A DNA stretch of 64,000 bases from Clostridiaceae bacterium Marseille-Q4143 (GCA_018228645.1 CP073693.1:434001-498000), one strand, 5' to 3'. Positions 51,647 through 60,412 are shown, counted from the stretch's first letter. The notes: generated by a model not told the origin, from the sequence alone. Numbers and translations are program-made.

Positions 51647-53947
51647 TTATTCAAAATCCTGTTCTCTCAATACATGATTGCCGTCTTCGTCCACATTCTG
51701 CTTCGTCATCTTCGCAAAGAAGCTTTTAAATCCGCCTTTTTCCGCATGTTCTATTGCCTGGTCGATGATCTCTTTTACTTCCGCTACGGATACATCGTGA
51801 TCCAGTGTCTGCTTACAGCCAATCTTGTCATACAGAGCCAGCATGGCAAATTCGTCAAATACATACTCATTTTCCAGAGCATATGCTTTTCCAAAGTTCA
51901 CAAGCTCATCGTTTGAGAAGATGGGAACGTCCACCGTATAGTCAAACTTTGACGCAAAATTCTTATTTTTCCGAAAAATCTTCTGGATCTCATCGGAAGT
52001 GCCTTCCAGAATAATCAGAAGTCCGCCGGTATCCCCTTCCATGGCAAGACTTAATGCCATCAGGGTTGCCTCTGCCAGTCCGCCTGCACTCTCGATAATC
52101 AGAGCTCCGCCTTTCAGTTTTCCAAGCACCTCATGTGCATCCTTGGAATTCAGCTTGCTTCCGCTGATCTTCGCCAGTTTTCTGCCCTCGATCCGACCGT
52201 CTTTCTGAAGTGCACGCACAATATCAATAGCAAGCGTCGTCTTTCCGTTTCCATGAGGTCCAGTGATGACCAGATTCCCTCTGGAAGAATTGCTGTGACT
52301 TGACGGTTCTGCCCCTTTTAAAAGACTTGACAACTGCTTGCTCATTCCTTTTACCGTTGCGAAATAGGTAAACAGACGTGCCTGCTCTCTGGTCAGATAA
52401 CCAGACTTCACTGCTGTCTCCGTTACCTGCACTGCGAGGGAACGCTCCAGATCACGAATCGTGTTTTTAGAACCGGACGGTATCTGCTCTTTCTGCGACA
52501 GCTTCACCTCTTCCGGCTGCTTATCCCCGATCTCCTCTACGATCATCTCACCAGCTTCATCATCTTCCTCGATATTCTGGGGAAGATCGTCCTCCGTCAC
52601 AATCGGTGTGATCGCCTGTTTTTCCTCTTCGATCTCATTGAGGATTTTGCGCACATCCTCCGGAATTTCTTCAGATTCTCCGGAAATCAGCTTCAAAAGC
52701 TCTGCCGTCTCCTGCATGGCTTTCGCCTTACGGGCTTCTTCTTTCTCCGCGTTAGCTTTCAACATGGCTTCCGTCTTTGCTCGCTTGCTGTCCCACTCTG
52801 CCAGTACATCCGGAATCGTCAGCTGTTCTGTCAGGCGCTCTTCCAGCGGATTCTTCTCTTCCGGTTTCTCAATCTCCGGAATGTCCTCTGGCTCCTCTAT
52901 CTCCGGAATGTCCAGATCAAGGCTCTCCAGTTCGATGTTCTCCGGCTCCTCCTCTGATTCCTCTATCTCTGGGATCTCCTCTGGCTCCTCCATCTCCGGA
53001 ATGTCCAGATCAAGGCTCTCCAGTTCGATGTTCTCCGGCTCCTCCTCTGATTCCTCTATCTCCGGAATCTCCTCCGGTTCCTCTATCTCCGGAATGTCCA
53101 GATCAAGGCTCTCCAGTTCTATATCATCTGATTCTTCTGTCTTCACTTCTTCCATGGGTTCTTCTTCCTTCACTTCATCATCAGATGGCAGCTCCGGAAT
53201 GTCAATACCATCATCACCATCCAGCAAAATCTCATCAAGATTTGCCGCCAGCTCTGCCTGCAGATTTACCGTGCTGAATTTGTCATCGTGGAATGCGACT
53301 TCTGTTTTCTTATAATCATGCGGCTCTTCTTCCGGCTGCATGGCCTTGTCATATTTCTCCTGCTGAGCGGCGGTAAGCGGGGCATACTGCATCTTCAGTT
53401 CCATGGCTTTGGTCACATATTCGCCCTCACTGAACCACAGAATCAATTCATCACACTCACGGACACATTCTTCTGTCATTCCTGCTTCCGCATAGAGAGA
53501 AGCCAGCTCATAGGCCCATCGCTCCTGATACTCATGGGTTTTATACTCCTGCAGAGTCTGGATCTGGTCTTCCAGTGATGATCCTCTTTCCCGATATATC
53601 TGATATTTCAAAATGTATCTGCTCTGATCGTGAGGTGCCGCCTTTACAAATTCACGGTACAGATTAATTGCCTCTTTGAATTCATGCATCTTTGTGGCAA
53701 TTTCTGTCATCTTGTAGAGCAGCATCCGTCCTACAGGCGCCCTGTCATATGCAATATTCAGGATCTCCATGCAGTCCTCATACCGTTCCATCGCCTCATA
53801 TACTTCGCTGACCACATACAGCATATCCAGACTGCGCACTCTGCGCCAGTCAATAGTGTCAGCAATCTTGGCAGCCGTCTCATAGTCTTTTTTGCCTGCC
53901 AGCTTTTCTATCTGTTCCGCCTTCAAGCGATACTCATACTTATCCAA
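51647..53947 (-). CDS. TPR protein with acidic repeats and a C-terminal AAA-like ATPase domain
   Basis: 766 residues from a TTG behind AGAGGG. Residues 1-200 are helical repeats of TPR character (YETAAKIADTIDW, YEDCMEILNIAYDRAP, FKEAINLYREFVKAAP). Residues about 274-369 hold nearly three copies of a 31-residue acidic unit (IELESLDLDIPE...). A charged linker leads to an ATPase module with Walker A GPHGNGKTTLA near 561, GALIIESAGGLAEAT and LLIILEGTSDEIQKIF. The Walker B lacks the usual DE pair, so hydrolysis is uncertain. Role unknown; likely a cytoplasmic scaffold or remodelling factor. Confidence 0.75.
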   Translation of the reverse strand: MDKYEYRLKAEQIEKLAGKKDYETAAKIADTIDWRRVRSLDMLYVVSEVYEAMERYEDCMEILNIAYDRAPVGRMLLYKMTEIATKMHEFKEAINLYREFVKAAPHDQSRYILKYQIYRERGSSLEDQIQTLQEYKTHEYQERWAYELASLYAEAGMTEECVRECDELILWFSEGEYVTKAMELKMQYAPLTAAQQEKYDKAMQPEEEPHDYKKTEVAFHDDKFSTVNLQAELAANLDEILLDGDDGIDIPELPSDDEVKEEEPMEEVKTEESDDIELESLDLDIPEIEEPEEIPEIEESEEEPENIELESLDLDIPEMEEPEEIPEIEESEEEPENIELESLDLDIPEIEEPEDIPEIEKPEEKNPLEERLTEQLTIPDVLAEWDSKRAKTEAMLKANAEKEEARKAKAMQETAELLKLISGESEEIPEDVRKILNEIEEEKQAITPIVTEDDLPQNIEEDDEAGEMIVEEIGDKQPEEVKLSQKEQIPSGSKNTIRDLERSLAVQVTETAVKSGYLTREQARLFTYFATVKGMSKQLSSLLKGAEPSSHSNSSRGNLVITGPHGNGKTTLAIDIVRALQKDGRIEGRKLAKISGSKLNSKDAHEVLGKLKGGALIIESAGGLAEATLMALSLAMEGDTGGLLIILEGTSDEIQKIFRKNKNFASKFDYTVDVPIFSNDELVNFGKAYALENEYVFDEFAMLALYDKIGCKQTLDHDVSVAEVKEIIDQAIEHAEKGGFKSFFAKMTKQNVDEDGNHVLREQDFE
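52840..53125 (-). repeat. Coding tandem repeat, 93-base unit
   Basis: Nearly three in-frame copies of a 93-base unit inside the TPR-ATPase gene; the start of the unit recurs at 53089, 52996 and 52903. The copies are almost identical at the DNA level, pointing to recent slippage or recombination. Confidence 0.85.
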
Positions 53948-53966
53948 TGTTGGACGCCCTCTTTTC

Positions 53967-54827
53967 CTATACTTCTACCACTCTGGAACAAGCTACAGCC
54001 AGACAGCCATCTCCAATATGGCATGCTACGCTCAATGACAGCTCATCCACTCTCTGAACCTGATATCCTGGGAATTCTGCTTCCAATTCTTTTACAAATT
54101 CCAGCGCGGCTTCTTTATTATTCGTATGAGCAACATCAAGCCGCATCTGTTGTCCTGCAAAACGATTTTCCAGGTCACTGCGAATGGCATCAATCATAGT
54201 ACGCTTTGCCGCATTCATAGTACGTACTTTTGCAAAAGCATCCAGCTTTTCACCATGAATCTGAAGTACCGGTTTCAATCTGAGCATCGTACCAAGGGCT
54301 GCAGCTGCTGGTGTGATTCTGCCGCCTTTTTTCAGATATTTTAAGGTTGTTACCGTAACATAAATACTGGACTGCAGTGCTTCTTTTTCCAGTACTTCCT
54401 TTACCTCAGCAGCCGTCTTTCCTGCTGCAATTAATTTCTGTGCATCTGCTATAGAAGCAATCTGGGTAATGGAAACACGCTGGTTATTAACCACCTGTAC
54501 TTTTCCATCATAATCATCTGCCAGCATCATGGCTGTCTGGCAGCTTCCGCTTAAACCACTGGACATGGGAATATGCACAATCTCATCATACTCTTTCAAA
54601 ACCTCCTCCCACAGTTTCATGACTGAATCCGGAGATGGCTGAGAGGTAGCTACATCAGCATCTTCTTTTAAAAACTCATAGAACTGCTCTGGAAGGAGAT
54701 CCACTCCGTCCAGATATTCCTTTCCGTTAATCAAAAACGGCATCGGGAGGACAAAAATTCCCATCTCCTTTGCTTCTTTCTGGCTGATTCCACTGTTGCT
54801 GTCGGTTACAATTGCTATTTTACTCAT
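53967..54827 (-). CDS. DegV-family fatty-acid-binding protein
   Basis: 286 residues from the ATG at 54827; the frame open to 54929 has no supported earlier start. KIAIVTDSNSGIS at the N-terminus, PSPDSVMKLWEEVL, HIPMSSGLSGSCQTA and LKYLKKGGRI are DegV signatures. DegV/FakB proteins hold fatty acids for a FakA kinase. No FakA-like gene is in the window. The gene is 19 bases before the TPR-ATPase gene on the same strand. Confidence 0.92.
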   Translation of the reverse strand: MSKIAIVTDSNSGISQKEAKEMGIFVLPMPFLINGKEYLDGVDLLPEQFYEFLKEDADVATSQPSPDSVMKLWEEVLKEYDEIVHIPMSSGLSGSCQTAMMLADDYDGKVQVVNNQRVSITQIASIADAQKLIAAGKTAAEVKEVLEKEALQSSIYVTVTTLKYLKKGGRITPAAAALGTMLRLKPVLQIHGEKLDAFAKVRTMNAAKRTMIDAIRSDLENRFAGQQMRLDVAHTNNKEAALEFVKELEAEFPGYQVQRVDELSLSVACHIGDGCLAVACSRVVEV

Positions 54828-54844
54828 ACGATTATTATCCTCTT

Positions 54845-55255
54845 CTATAATTTTTCCCAGCAAAAATAACAATGATAATGCTGGCGGCTTCCTGCCGGAA
54901 CGAAATTTTCCGCTCCGCAGTAGGCACATTTGATCCGCTCCATTCCGGAAGGGGTTCCCGGCTCGTAATCACCACGACGTCCGATTCTGTCCGGCTTACC
55001 TTTCGAATAAGCAGCTTCATAGTGACAATTGTCTCTGGCTGCCTGTCGCTCCATCTTTCTCTCCTTTTGGCGCGGCTGATTGGGTTTTGCTGTAGGTTTC
55101 AATTTTTCGACCATTGGACGAACCGGCTTATTCGGCGTCGGTGTTCTTCTCTCCGGCATTCTTTCTTCCGGCTTATTCTGCCCCTTTGAGAGCCTATTTT
55201 TCTTTCCTATATTAGAAAGAACAAAGAATATCACAACGACAATGGCTATTTCCAT
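54845..55255 (-). CDS. Membrane-anchored zinc-ribbon protein
   Basis: 136 residues from the ATG at 55255, which follows AGGAGG; an upstream in-frame start at 55282 lacks support. One N-terminal membrane helix (EIAIVVVIFFVLSNIG), a long basic Pro/Lys/Arg-rich linker (20-95), and a C-terminal zinc ribbon CAYCGAENF...HYHCYFC. The family is unassigned. It sits directly upstream of degV and is probably co-transcribed with it. Confidence 0.75.
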   Translation of the reverse strand: MEIAIVVVIFFVLSNIGKKNRLSKGQNKPEERMPERRTPTPNKPVRPMVEKLKPTAKPNQPRQKERKMERQAARDNCHYEAAYSKGKPDRIGRRGDYEPGTPSGMERIKCAYCGAENFVPAGSRQHYHCYFCWEKL

Positions 55256-55322
55256 ACAATTTCCTCCTGGCTCTCTGAGCATAAAAACCCATATTTTGAT
55301 CTATTATAGCAAAAGCCATTCC

Positions 55323-55368
55323 AGAAAACAAGAATGGCAGAAGCCTTTTTACAGGTTTCTGCCATTCT
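55323..55368 (-). terminator. Terminator of spoVAE
   Basis: AGAATGGCAGAA/TTCTGCCATTCT stem (55331-55368) with a further CCT/AGG pair, followed by TGTTTTC on the minus strand. Confidence 0.75.
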
Positions 55369-55382
55369 ACTTCTTTCAATAT

Positions 55383-55739
55383 TTATTTTTTCATTTTGGA
55401 ATCAAACACCAGACTTGAAAAATAACCAAATACCAGCGCCGCACAGGTGCCGGCGGAGCCGGCGGTAAGTCCGCCCTTGAAGATTCCCAGAAGTCCTTCT
55501 TCTATGACCGCTTCTTTAACCCCTTTCCACAGCACGTTTCCAAATCCAAGCAAGGGTACACTGGCTCCTGCACCGGCATACTTTTGAAATGGCTCGTATA
55601 TCCCGACTGCCCCAAGCACAGCGCCTGTACATACCAAAAGTACCATAATCCGCCCCGGCATAAGTTTTGTCTTTTCCATCAGAATCTGTGTCAGGGCACA
55701 GATCAGTCCGCCTACCCAGAATGCATTGATATAATCCAT
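55383..55739 (-). CDS. spoVAE: Stage V sporulation protein AE (SpoVAEb type)
   Basis: 118 residues, hydrophobic, with about three membrane helices and the SpoVAE/AC pattern WVGGLICALTQILMEKTKLMPGRI, PLLGFGNVLWKGV and FKGGLTAGSAGTCAALVFGY. SpoVA proteins form the dipicolinic acid channel of the spore inner membrane. The other spoVA genes are not beside it, so it is a detached member. It supports a spore-forming organism. Confidence 0.88.
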   Translation of the reverse strand: MDYINAFWVGGLICALTQILMEKTKLMPGRIMVLLVCTGAVLGAVGIYEPFQKYAGAGASVPLLGFGNVLWKGVKEAVIEEGLLGIFKGGLTAGSAGTCAALVFGYFSSLVFDSKMKK

Positions 55740-55808
55740 GAAAAACCACTCCTTTTTGACAGTATGCGAGGCTTCTAAAAAAAATATGCAATTTTTTTAA
55801 AATAATGC

Positions 55809-55837
55809 TTGCATTTTTATTTCGCCTGTGGTAAAGT
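55809..55837 (+). promoter_or_regulatory. Promoter of the tRNA-Glu pair
   Basis: TTGCAT (55809-55814), 17-base spacer, TAAAGT (55832-55837). Confidence 0.6.
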
Positions 55838-55867
55838 AAGCAAGTCGACGAAATGCGGCAACAAAAT

Positions 55868-55939
55868 GGTGGATTGGTCAAGCGGTTAAGACGCCGCCCT
55901 CTCACGGCGGAAACAGGGGTTCGATTCCCCTATCCACTG
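55868..55939 (+). tRNA. tRNA-Glu (anticodon CUC), first copy
   Basis: 72 bases folding as a cloverleaf: acceptor GGTGGAT/ATCCACT (first pair G-U), D arm with GGTCAAGCGGTTAAGAC, anticodon stem CCGCC/GGCGG around CTCTCAC (anticodon CTC), T arm GGGGTTCGATTCCCC, discriminator G. CCA is not encoded. Confidence 0.95.
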
Positions 55940-55968
55940 CTTTATATCGAATATTTGTCAAACCGTAT

Positions 55969-56040
55969 GGTGGATTGGTCAAGCGGTTAAGACGCCGCCC
56001 TCTCACGGCGGAAACAGGGGTTCGATTCCCCTATCCACTG
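55969..56040 (+). tRNA. tRNA-Glu (anticodon CUC), second copy
   Basis: Identical in all 72 bases to the first copy, 101 bases downstream, with an unrelated 29-base spacer. CCA is not encoded. Both precede one terminator. Confidence 0.95.
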
Positions 56041-56046
56041 CTTTAA

Positions 56047-56085
56047 GAACTGTGTATGATTTCATACACAGTTTTCTTTTTGTCT
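56047..56085 (+). terminator. Terminator of the tRNA-Glu pair
   Basis: AACTGTGTATGA/TCATACACAGTT hairpin followed by TTCTTTTTG. Confidence 0.85.
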
Positions 56086-56157
56086 TTTTCTATTTTTCAA
56101 CACAATAAAAGCTGTGAAATCTCTTTCGAATTTCACAGCTTTTTGTACATTGTCTTT

Positions 56158-56661
56158 TTATGCTGCTGATGCGGTATTTTTGAAGATCACACATTTATAG
56201 CGTGCCAGTACACACAGCAGTACAGTTCCCATAATACTTGCCGTCAGAATCTCGCCAAGACCTACCGTCACCATCAGGAACGGAATCGGAAGGGGCTCTC
56301 CATATCCGAATTTCAGCACCCACGGAATGACAATGGCGTTCAGAACCACCGGCGGAACACTTGCCAGAAATTTGCTCTTTCCGCGAAGCATCCAGGTAAG
56401 ATATGCCGCTGCAAGAGTGGTCAGACTTCCTGCCAGCACATCCAGCAGAATACCACCGCCGAGCGCATTGGCAATGAGACATCCGATAAAGAGTCCCGGA
56501 ATAGCTGCCGGAGTGAAGAAGGGCAGCACCGTCAGTGCCTCTGCCACACGGGTCTGAATTGCGCCGTAGCTGATTGGCTCAAATACCAGACAGAGCACCA
56601 CGTAGATCGCTGCAATCATAGCAGCCTGGGTCATAAAAAGTACCTTGTTGTTTGTTTTCAT
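56158..56661 (-). CDS. queT: QueT-family queuosine-precursor transporter
   Basis: 167 residues with about five to six membrane helices and the QueT pattern AIYVVLCLVFEPISYGAIQTRVAEALTVLPFF and PGLFIGCLIANALGGG. These are S-components of ECF transporters or stand-alone carriers for preQ1 or queuine. The ECF energising module is elsewhere. The leader (next entry) looks like a riboswitch, as known for many queT genes. AAGGAG precedes the ATG. Confidence 0.9.
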   Translation of the reverse strand: MKTNNKVLFMTQAAMIAAIYVVLCLVFEPISYGAIQTRVAEALTVLPFFTPAAIPGLFIGCLIANALGGGILLDVLAGSLTTLAAAYLTWMLRGKSKFLASVPPVVLNAIVIPWVLKFGYGEPLPIPFLMVTVGLGEILTASIMGTVLLCVLARYKCVIFKNTASAA

Positions 56662-56679
56662 ATTCTGTTTTCTCCTTTA

Positions 56680-56780
56680 GTTTTGTTTTACGAGTGGAAG
56701 GTCACGAACACTCGGCACATTTTAAGGCGGTGACCGCCTTGAAAGCCCTGTACGACCTTGTTTTTATGGGCTTTACAACG
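56680..56780 (-). ncRNA. Structured queT leader with complementary hairpin loops, preQ1 riboswitch candidate
   Basis: On the minus strand three hairpins follow one another: AAAGCCC/GGGCTTT (56742-56774), AAGGCGG/CCGCCTT (56724-56740) and CGAGTG/CACTCG (56691-56714). The loop of the first holds AAGGTC (56754-56759) and the loop of the third GACCTT (56698-56703), which pair perfectly as a kissing or pseudoknot contact. An A-rich stretch leads to the ribosome site. The position upstream of queT fits a preQ1 sensor; the class is unresolved. Confidence 0.6.
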
Positions 56781-56786
56781 GCTCAT

Positions 56787-56816
56787 AGGATACCATATAC
56801 ACCCTCGATTTGTCAA
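56787..56816 (-). promoter_or_regulatory. Promoter of queT
   Basis: TTGACA (56811-56816), 18-base spacer, TATCCT (56787-56792) on the minus strand. Confidence 0.6.
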
Positions 56817-56953
56817 GACCGGACCTTTTCTTGTAAAAATGCCCTGTTTTTCCGTATTTCTTCAGAATTATTCAGCTTTCCCCCTCTTGAGTTCTTCTTT
56901 TTCATATGCTATCATACCGTGAACAGATAGATTTTGATAATGGAGGTTTCTTC

Positions 56954-57688
56954 ATGTCTGCAAAAATAAAAGCATTTAAAGAAAATTATCCTCATATATG
57001 GGTAGTTTCCTATTTTATTATTTATATGATCTGGTTTGCATGGCTGGAAAGCCGGGCTGATGAACCATACCATGTGATTCATTTTCCACTGGATGATTAC
57101 ATTCCGTTCTGTGAATATTTTATTATTCCTTACCTGCTGTGGTTTGCATATATCGCTGTCGTATATGTCTGGCTGTTCTTCCATGACCGCCCGAATTTCT
57201 TCCGATATATTGCATTTATCTATGCTGGAATGACATTGTTCCTGATCATTTCCACCCTCTATCCGAACGGTCATCTTCTCCGCCCGCTGGAATTTGACCG
57301 GGATAATATTTTTATCAAACTGGTATGTTTTATCTACTGGGCAGATACATCTACGAACATTCTTCCCAGCATCCATGTGTTTAATTCCATCGGCGCCCAC
57401 ATGGCAGTCATGCATACGCCGGGACTGAATCAAAAAAAGTGGACCGTCCGACTTTCACGCATCCTGTGCGTGTCCATCATCCTGTCCACTATGTTTATCA
57501 AGCAGCATTCCTGCATTGACGTGATCTTCGCTATATTACTTGGTATGATTATAAATTATATCGTTTACCACACCTGCTTTTTAGTTAAAGCCCATGACTT
57601 TGTTGGCAAGTTTGTACGCAAGCACCGATACTTTACGCCCTCCCTTGCCCGGGAGATTCATAGCGCGTCCGAAGATGCCGAAATATAA
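56954..57688 (+). CDS. PAP2-superfamily membrane phosphatase
   Basis: 244 residues from the ATG at 56954, eight bases after GGAGG; an earlier in-frame ATG at 56906 lacks a site. About six membrane helices. Catalytic elements: NGHLLRP (motif 1 remnant), LPSIHVFNS (PSxH) and KQHSCIDVI (His and Asp of motif 3). It probably dephosphorylates lipid phosphates such as undecaprenyl pyrophosphate or phosphatidic acid. Its last 108 bases overlap the 3' end of the opposite-strand glycosyltransferase gene. Confidence 0.85.
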   Translation: MSAKIKAFKENYPHIWVVSYFIIYMIWFAWLESRADEPYHVIHFPLDDYIPFCEYFIIPYLLWFAYIAVVYVWLFFHDRPNFFRYIAFIYAGMTLFLIISTLYPNGHLLRPLEFDRDNIFIKLVCFIYWADTSTNILPSIHVFNSIGAHMAVMHTPGLNQKKWTVRLSRILCVSIILSTMFIKQHSCIDVIFAILLGMIINYIVYHTCFLVKAHDFVGKFVRKHRYFTPSLAREIHSASEDAEI

Positions 57689-58600
57689 TTTATAGTAAAG
57701 ACCTGAGTCCTTATTTTTAAGGTACTGCCACAGGTCTTTTTTCTTTGCCAGACTTTCTTCCGTACCGGAACGAATCAGCATAATAGAGGATACCGTCATC
57801 ATAATATCCAGATAGCTGGTCATATATTTTCTCAGTTTTACTGGCTGAATCGTCTTCATGTCATACTGATCGATCATAATCTTGTTGACTTTGATCTGCT
57901 GATCCACACGACCAATCATAACCTGCTCATTAACTGACTGATCTGCTCTGCCAATGAAATAATGATACAGATCAATATCCATATAATAAAGCGTCTTCAC
58001 ATAGGGCAGCGGATAATATACAAAAATGTTATCCACATAGAAAGTATGTTTCGGCAGCTCCAGTCCACATTCTTTCAACATATGGGTACGGTAAATCACA
58101 GAGTGCATAAGAATGTATTGTCCCAGACGGAAATGTTTTACGTCTCTCCAGGTAAACACTTCATCCTGCGGAAATGCCGATGCATAACTCACTGCTTTTT
58201 TATGTTTCACTCCCTGCTTATCATAAATATAGTTGCAGATCATCATATCCGGCGCTTTTCCCTGATGCACCAGTTCTGCCAGCTTCGCCAGCACCTTCGG
58301 ATAATTTTCCTCATCCAGCCAGTCATCGCTGTCTACGACTTTGAAATACAGGCCGGTGGCATTTTTCAAACCGGTGTTGACTGCCTGTCCGTGACCGCCG
58401 TTTTCCTGATGTACTGCTTTGACAATAGTTGGATATTTGGCAGCATATTCATCTGCAATCTCTGCGGTTCTGTCTTTGGTAGAACCGTCATCCACAATGA
58501 TAATCTCCACCTCTTCTCCGCCGGGAAGCAGGGATTCGATGCAATTTCTCATATAACCTTCCGAATTGTAACAAGGAACTGCGATTGATAATAACTTCAT
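57581..58600 (-). CDS. Family 2 glycosyltransferase
   Basis: 339 residues from the ATG at 58600. GT-A fold: LLSIAVPCYNSEGYMRNCIESLL, the DDGSTKDRT acidic patch, and KVVDSDDWLDEENYPKV with the DxD motif near 100. The second half (about 200-339) is helical and basic. It transfers a sugar from an NDP donor, probably to an envelope glycan or lipid. It starts one base after the mutY stop region and overlaps the PAP2 gene tail to tail. Confidence 0.9.
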   Translation of the reverse strand: MKLLSIAVPCYNSEGYMRNCIESLLPGGEEVEIIIVDDGSTKDRTAEIADEYAAKYPTIVKAVHQENGGHGQAVNTGLKNATGLYFKVVDSDDWLDEENYPKVLAKLAELVHQGKAPDMMICNYIYDKQGVKHKKAVSYASAFPQDEVFTWRDVKHFRLGQYILMHSVIYRTHMLKECGLELPKHTFYVDNIFVYYPLPYVKTLYYMDIDLYHYFIGRADQSVNEQVMIGRVDQQIKVNKIMIDQYDMKTIQPVKLRKYMTSYLDIMMTVSSIMLIRSGTEESLAKKKDLWQYLKNKDSGLYYKLYFGIFGRAMNLPGKGGRKVSVLAYKLANKVMGFN

Positions 58601-58601
58601 T

Positions 58602-59702
58602 TTATACTTCTTTACCTTTCCTGTATTTTTCTTCTCCCAGTGCAATATCCAGATACTCTGCATAGGCCGCAAATGCCGCCGGAATCGGATAACTGCTCTC
58701 AGTTTCTTTTGTTTCTATAAATAAGAATCCGGAATCTTCCATATGATCTGTTTCTTCCAGACTCACAGCATACCCCGTCATATGCCATTCCACATGACTG
58801 AAAATGTGTTTTGCTCCCGCAAGCGGCAAGATTCGAAGGGGCGATAATCCCCATTCTTTCACCTGCTCCAGCACCTGCTGCTCACTTAAGTTTCCATCCA
58901 GATTTGGAAGTTCATAAAGTCCTGCCAGCAGTCCTTTTGCCGGCCGTTTCCTGATCGCTACCCGGTCTCCGTCTTTTAAAATCAGCACCGTCCGGTCTTC
59001 GATCCGACGTTCTTTCTTTGCCTTTTTCTTTGGAAGCTCGTCTACGATTCCTTCCGCTTTTGCCCTGCAGCAAAATGCCAGTGGACATTCTTCGCACTTC
59101 GCCTTTCCGTTTGGCACGCAGACAATAGCCCCGATCTCAATGAGCGCCTGGTTAAAATCACCCGCCCGCTCTTTGGGAATCAGTTCCCGGATCTCCGCTT
59201 CCATGGCATTTTTTACTGACTGCTTCAACACATCCTCATAGCTTGCCTTCACTCTGGAAATGACACGCAGCACATTTCCGTCCACAGCAGGCATGGGAAT
59301 GCCAAACGCAATGGAAGAGATTGCTCCTGCCGTATAACTGCCTATCCCCGGCAATGCCAGAAGCTTTTCAAAATCCGCCGGAAATTCTCCGCTGTATTCT
59401 GTCATAATGACCTGTGCAGCCTTCTGCATATTCCGTACCCGGTTATAGTAGCCAAGGCCTTCCCAGAGCTTCAGCAGCTCATCCTCCGGACATTCGGCCA
59501 ATGCCCGCACATCCGGCAGTGCTTTCATAAAACGCTCGAAAAATGGCTTTACAGCCTCCACACGGGTCTGCTGCAACATAATCTCGGATACCCACACCCG
59601 ATAAGGCGCTGTATTTTCTCTCCAGGGAAGCACACGTGCATGCCCATCATACCATGAAAGCAGCGGCATTACAATCTGTTCCAGTGATGTCTCTTCCGTC
59701 AT
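58602..59702 (-). CDS. mutY: Adenine DNA glycosylase
   Basis: 366 residues. It removes A mispaired with 8-oxoguanine. WYDGHARVLPWRENTAPYRVWVSEIMLQQTRVE (about 17-49) includes the catalytic Glu; the helix-hairpin-helix LPGIGSYTAGAI has the conserved Asp at VDGNVLRV. Four cysteines (CVPNGKAKCEECPLAFCC) form the Fe-S cluster, with seven rather than six residues in the first gap. The C-terminal NUDIX-like half (about 230-355) recognises 8-oxoG. Start overlaps sfsA by four bases. Confidence 0.94.
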   Translation of the reverse strand: MTEETSLEQIVMPLLSWYDGHARVLPWRENTAPYRVWVSEIMLQQTRVEAVKPFFERFMKALPDVRALAECPEDELLKLWEGLGYYNRVRNMQKAAQVIMTEYSGEFPADFEKLLALPGIGSYTAGAISSIAFGIPMPAVDGNVLRVISRVKASYEDVLKQSVKNAMEAEIRELIPKERAGDFNQALIEIGAIVCVPNGKAKCEECPLAFCCRAKAEGIVDELPKKKAKKERRIEDRTVLILKDGDRVAIRKRPAKGLLAGLYELPNLDGNLSEQQVLEQVKEWGLSPLRILPLAGAKHIFSHVEWHMTGYAVSLEETDHMEDSGFLFIETKETESSYPIPAAFAAYAEYLDIALGEEKYRKGKEV

Positions 59703-60412
59703 AACCGCACTTCCACCTCCTGATCTGCACAGATAGAATCCGGTTCCACCAGACAGTCTGCCGCCATAATATGCACCCCTGCCTGCTTCGCATCCCGCAG
59801 CGCCTCTCCAAAAGCCGGATGCGTCCGGTCATTAGGTTCCATCCAGCAAACACCTTTCATCTGGATAATAAACAGGATGCCGGCCTCATAGCCGTCTTCA
59901 CGGGCCCGCATCAGCTCATGCACATGTTTTACACCGCGCTCTGTCGGTGCATCCGGAAAACGCGCCACTCCATCTTCTTCCAGAGTCACGCCCTTGATCT
60001 CCAGAAACATACGGACATCTCCGTCTTCCAGATAGAGATCAATGCGGGAATCCCCGTATCTGGTCTCCGGTCTTATGACCGTCTCCCTGGAAAATACATG
60101 CCGCTCTCCATCTGACCGCCAGATTGCAAAATGACCGCTGCGAATCCATTCCTCCGCCACCCGGTTGGGAATCTGGGAATCCATGTTAATCAGAAGATCC
60201 CCCTTCTGCACCGCAATCAGGTCAAGGGCTGTCTTCCTCGCCGGATTAACATTTCTCTGCACCCAGATTCTGGCATCCGGCACCAGCAATTCTCTGCATC
60301 TGCCAGTATTTTTCACATGACAGACTTCCATTCCACGCTCCGTCTCCACATGGGCAATAAACCGGTTAGGGCGGGATTTGAAAACTGCCGCTTCTATTTT
60401 TTCGTATTTCAT
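59699..60412 (-). CDS. sfsA: SfsA-family nuclease-fold protein
   Basis: 237 residues with the SfsA pattern RPNRFIAHVE, CHVKNTGRCRELLVP, ETRYGDSRIDLYLED (PD-(D/E)XK-like acidic pair) and EIKGVTLEEDGVARFPDAPTERG. First described as a sugar fermentation stimulation protein; the fold suggests a DNA or RNA nuclease. Coupled to mutY by a four-base overlap. Confidence 0.92.
   Translation of the reverse strand: MKYEKIEAAVFKSRPNRFIAHVETERGMEVCHVKNTGRCRELLVPDARIWVQRNVNPARKTALDLIAVQKGDLLINMDSQIPNRVAEEWIRSGHFAIWRSDGERHVFSRETVIRPETRYGDSRIDLYLEDGDVRMFLEIKGVTLEEDGVARFPDAPTERGVKHVHELMRAREDGYEAGILFIIQMKGVCWMEPNDRTHPAFGEALRDAKQAGVHIMAADCLVEPDSICADQEVEVRL

Noticed and set aside
52461..53315. 284-codon serine-rich plus-strand frame
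   Set aside because: It is the antisense image of the acidic repeats of the TPR-ATPase gene; no ribosome site.
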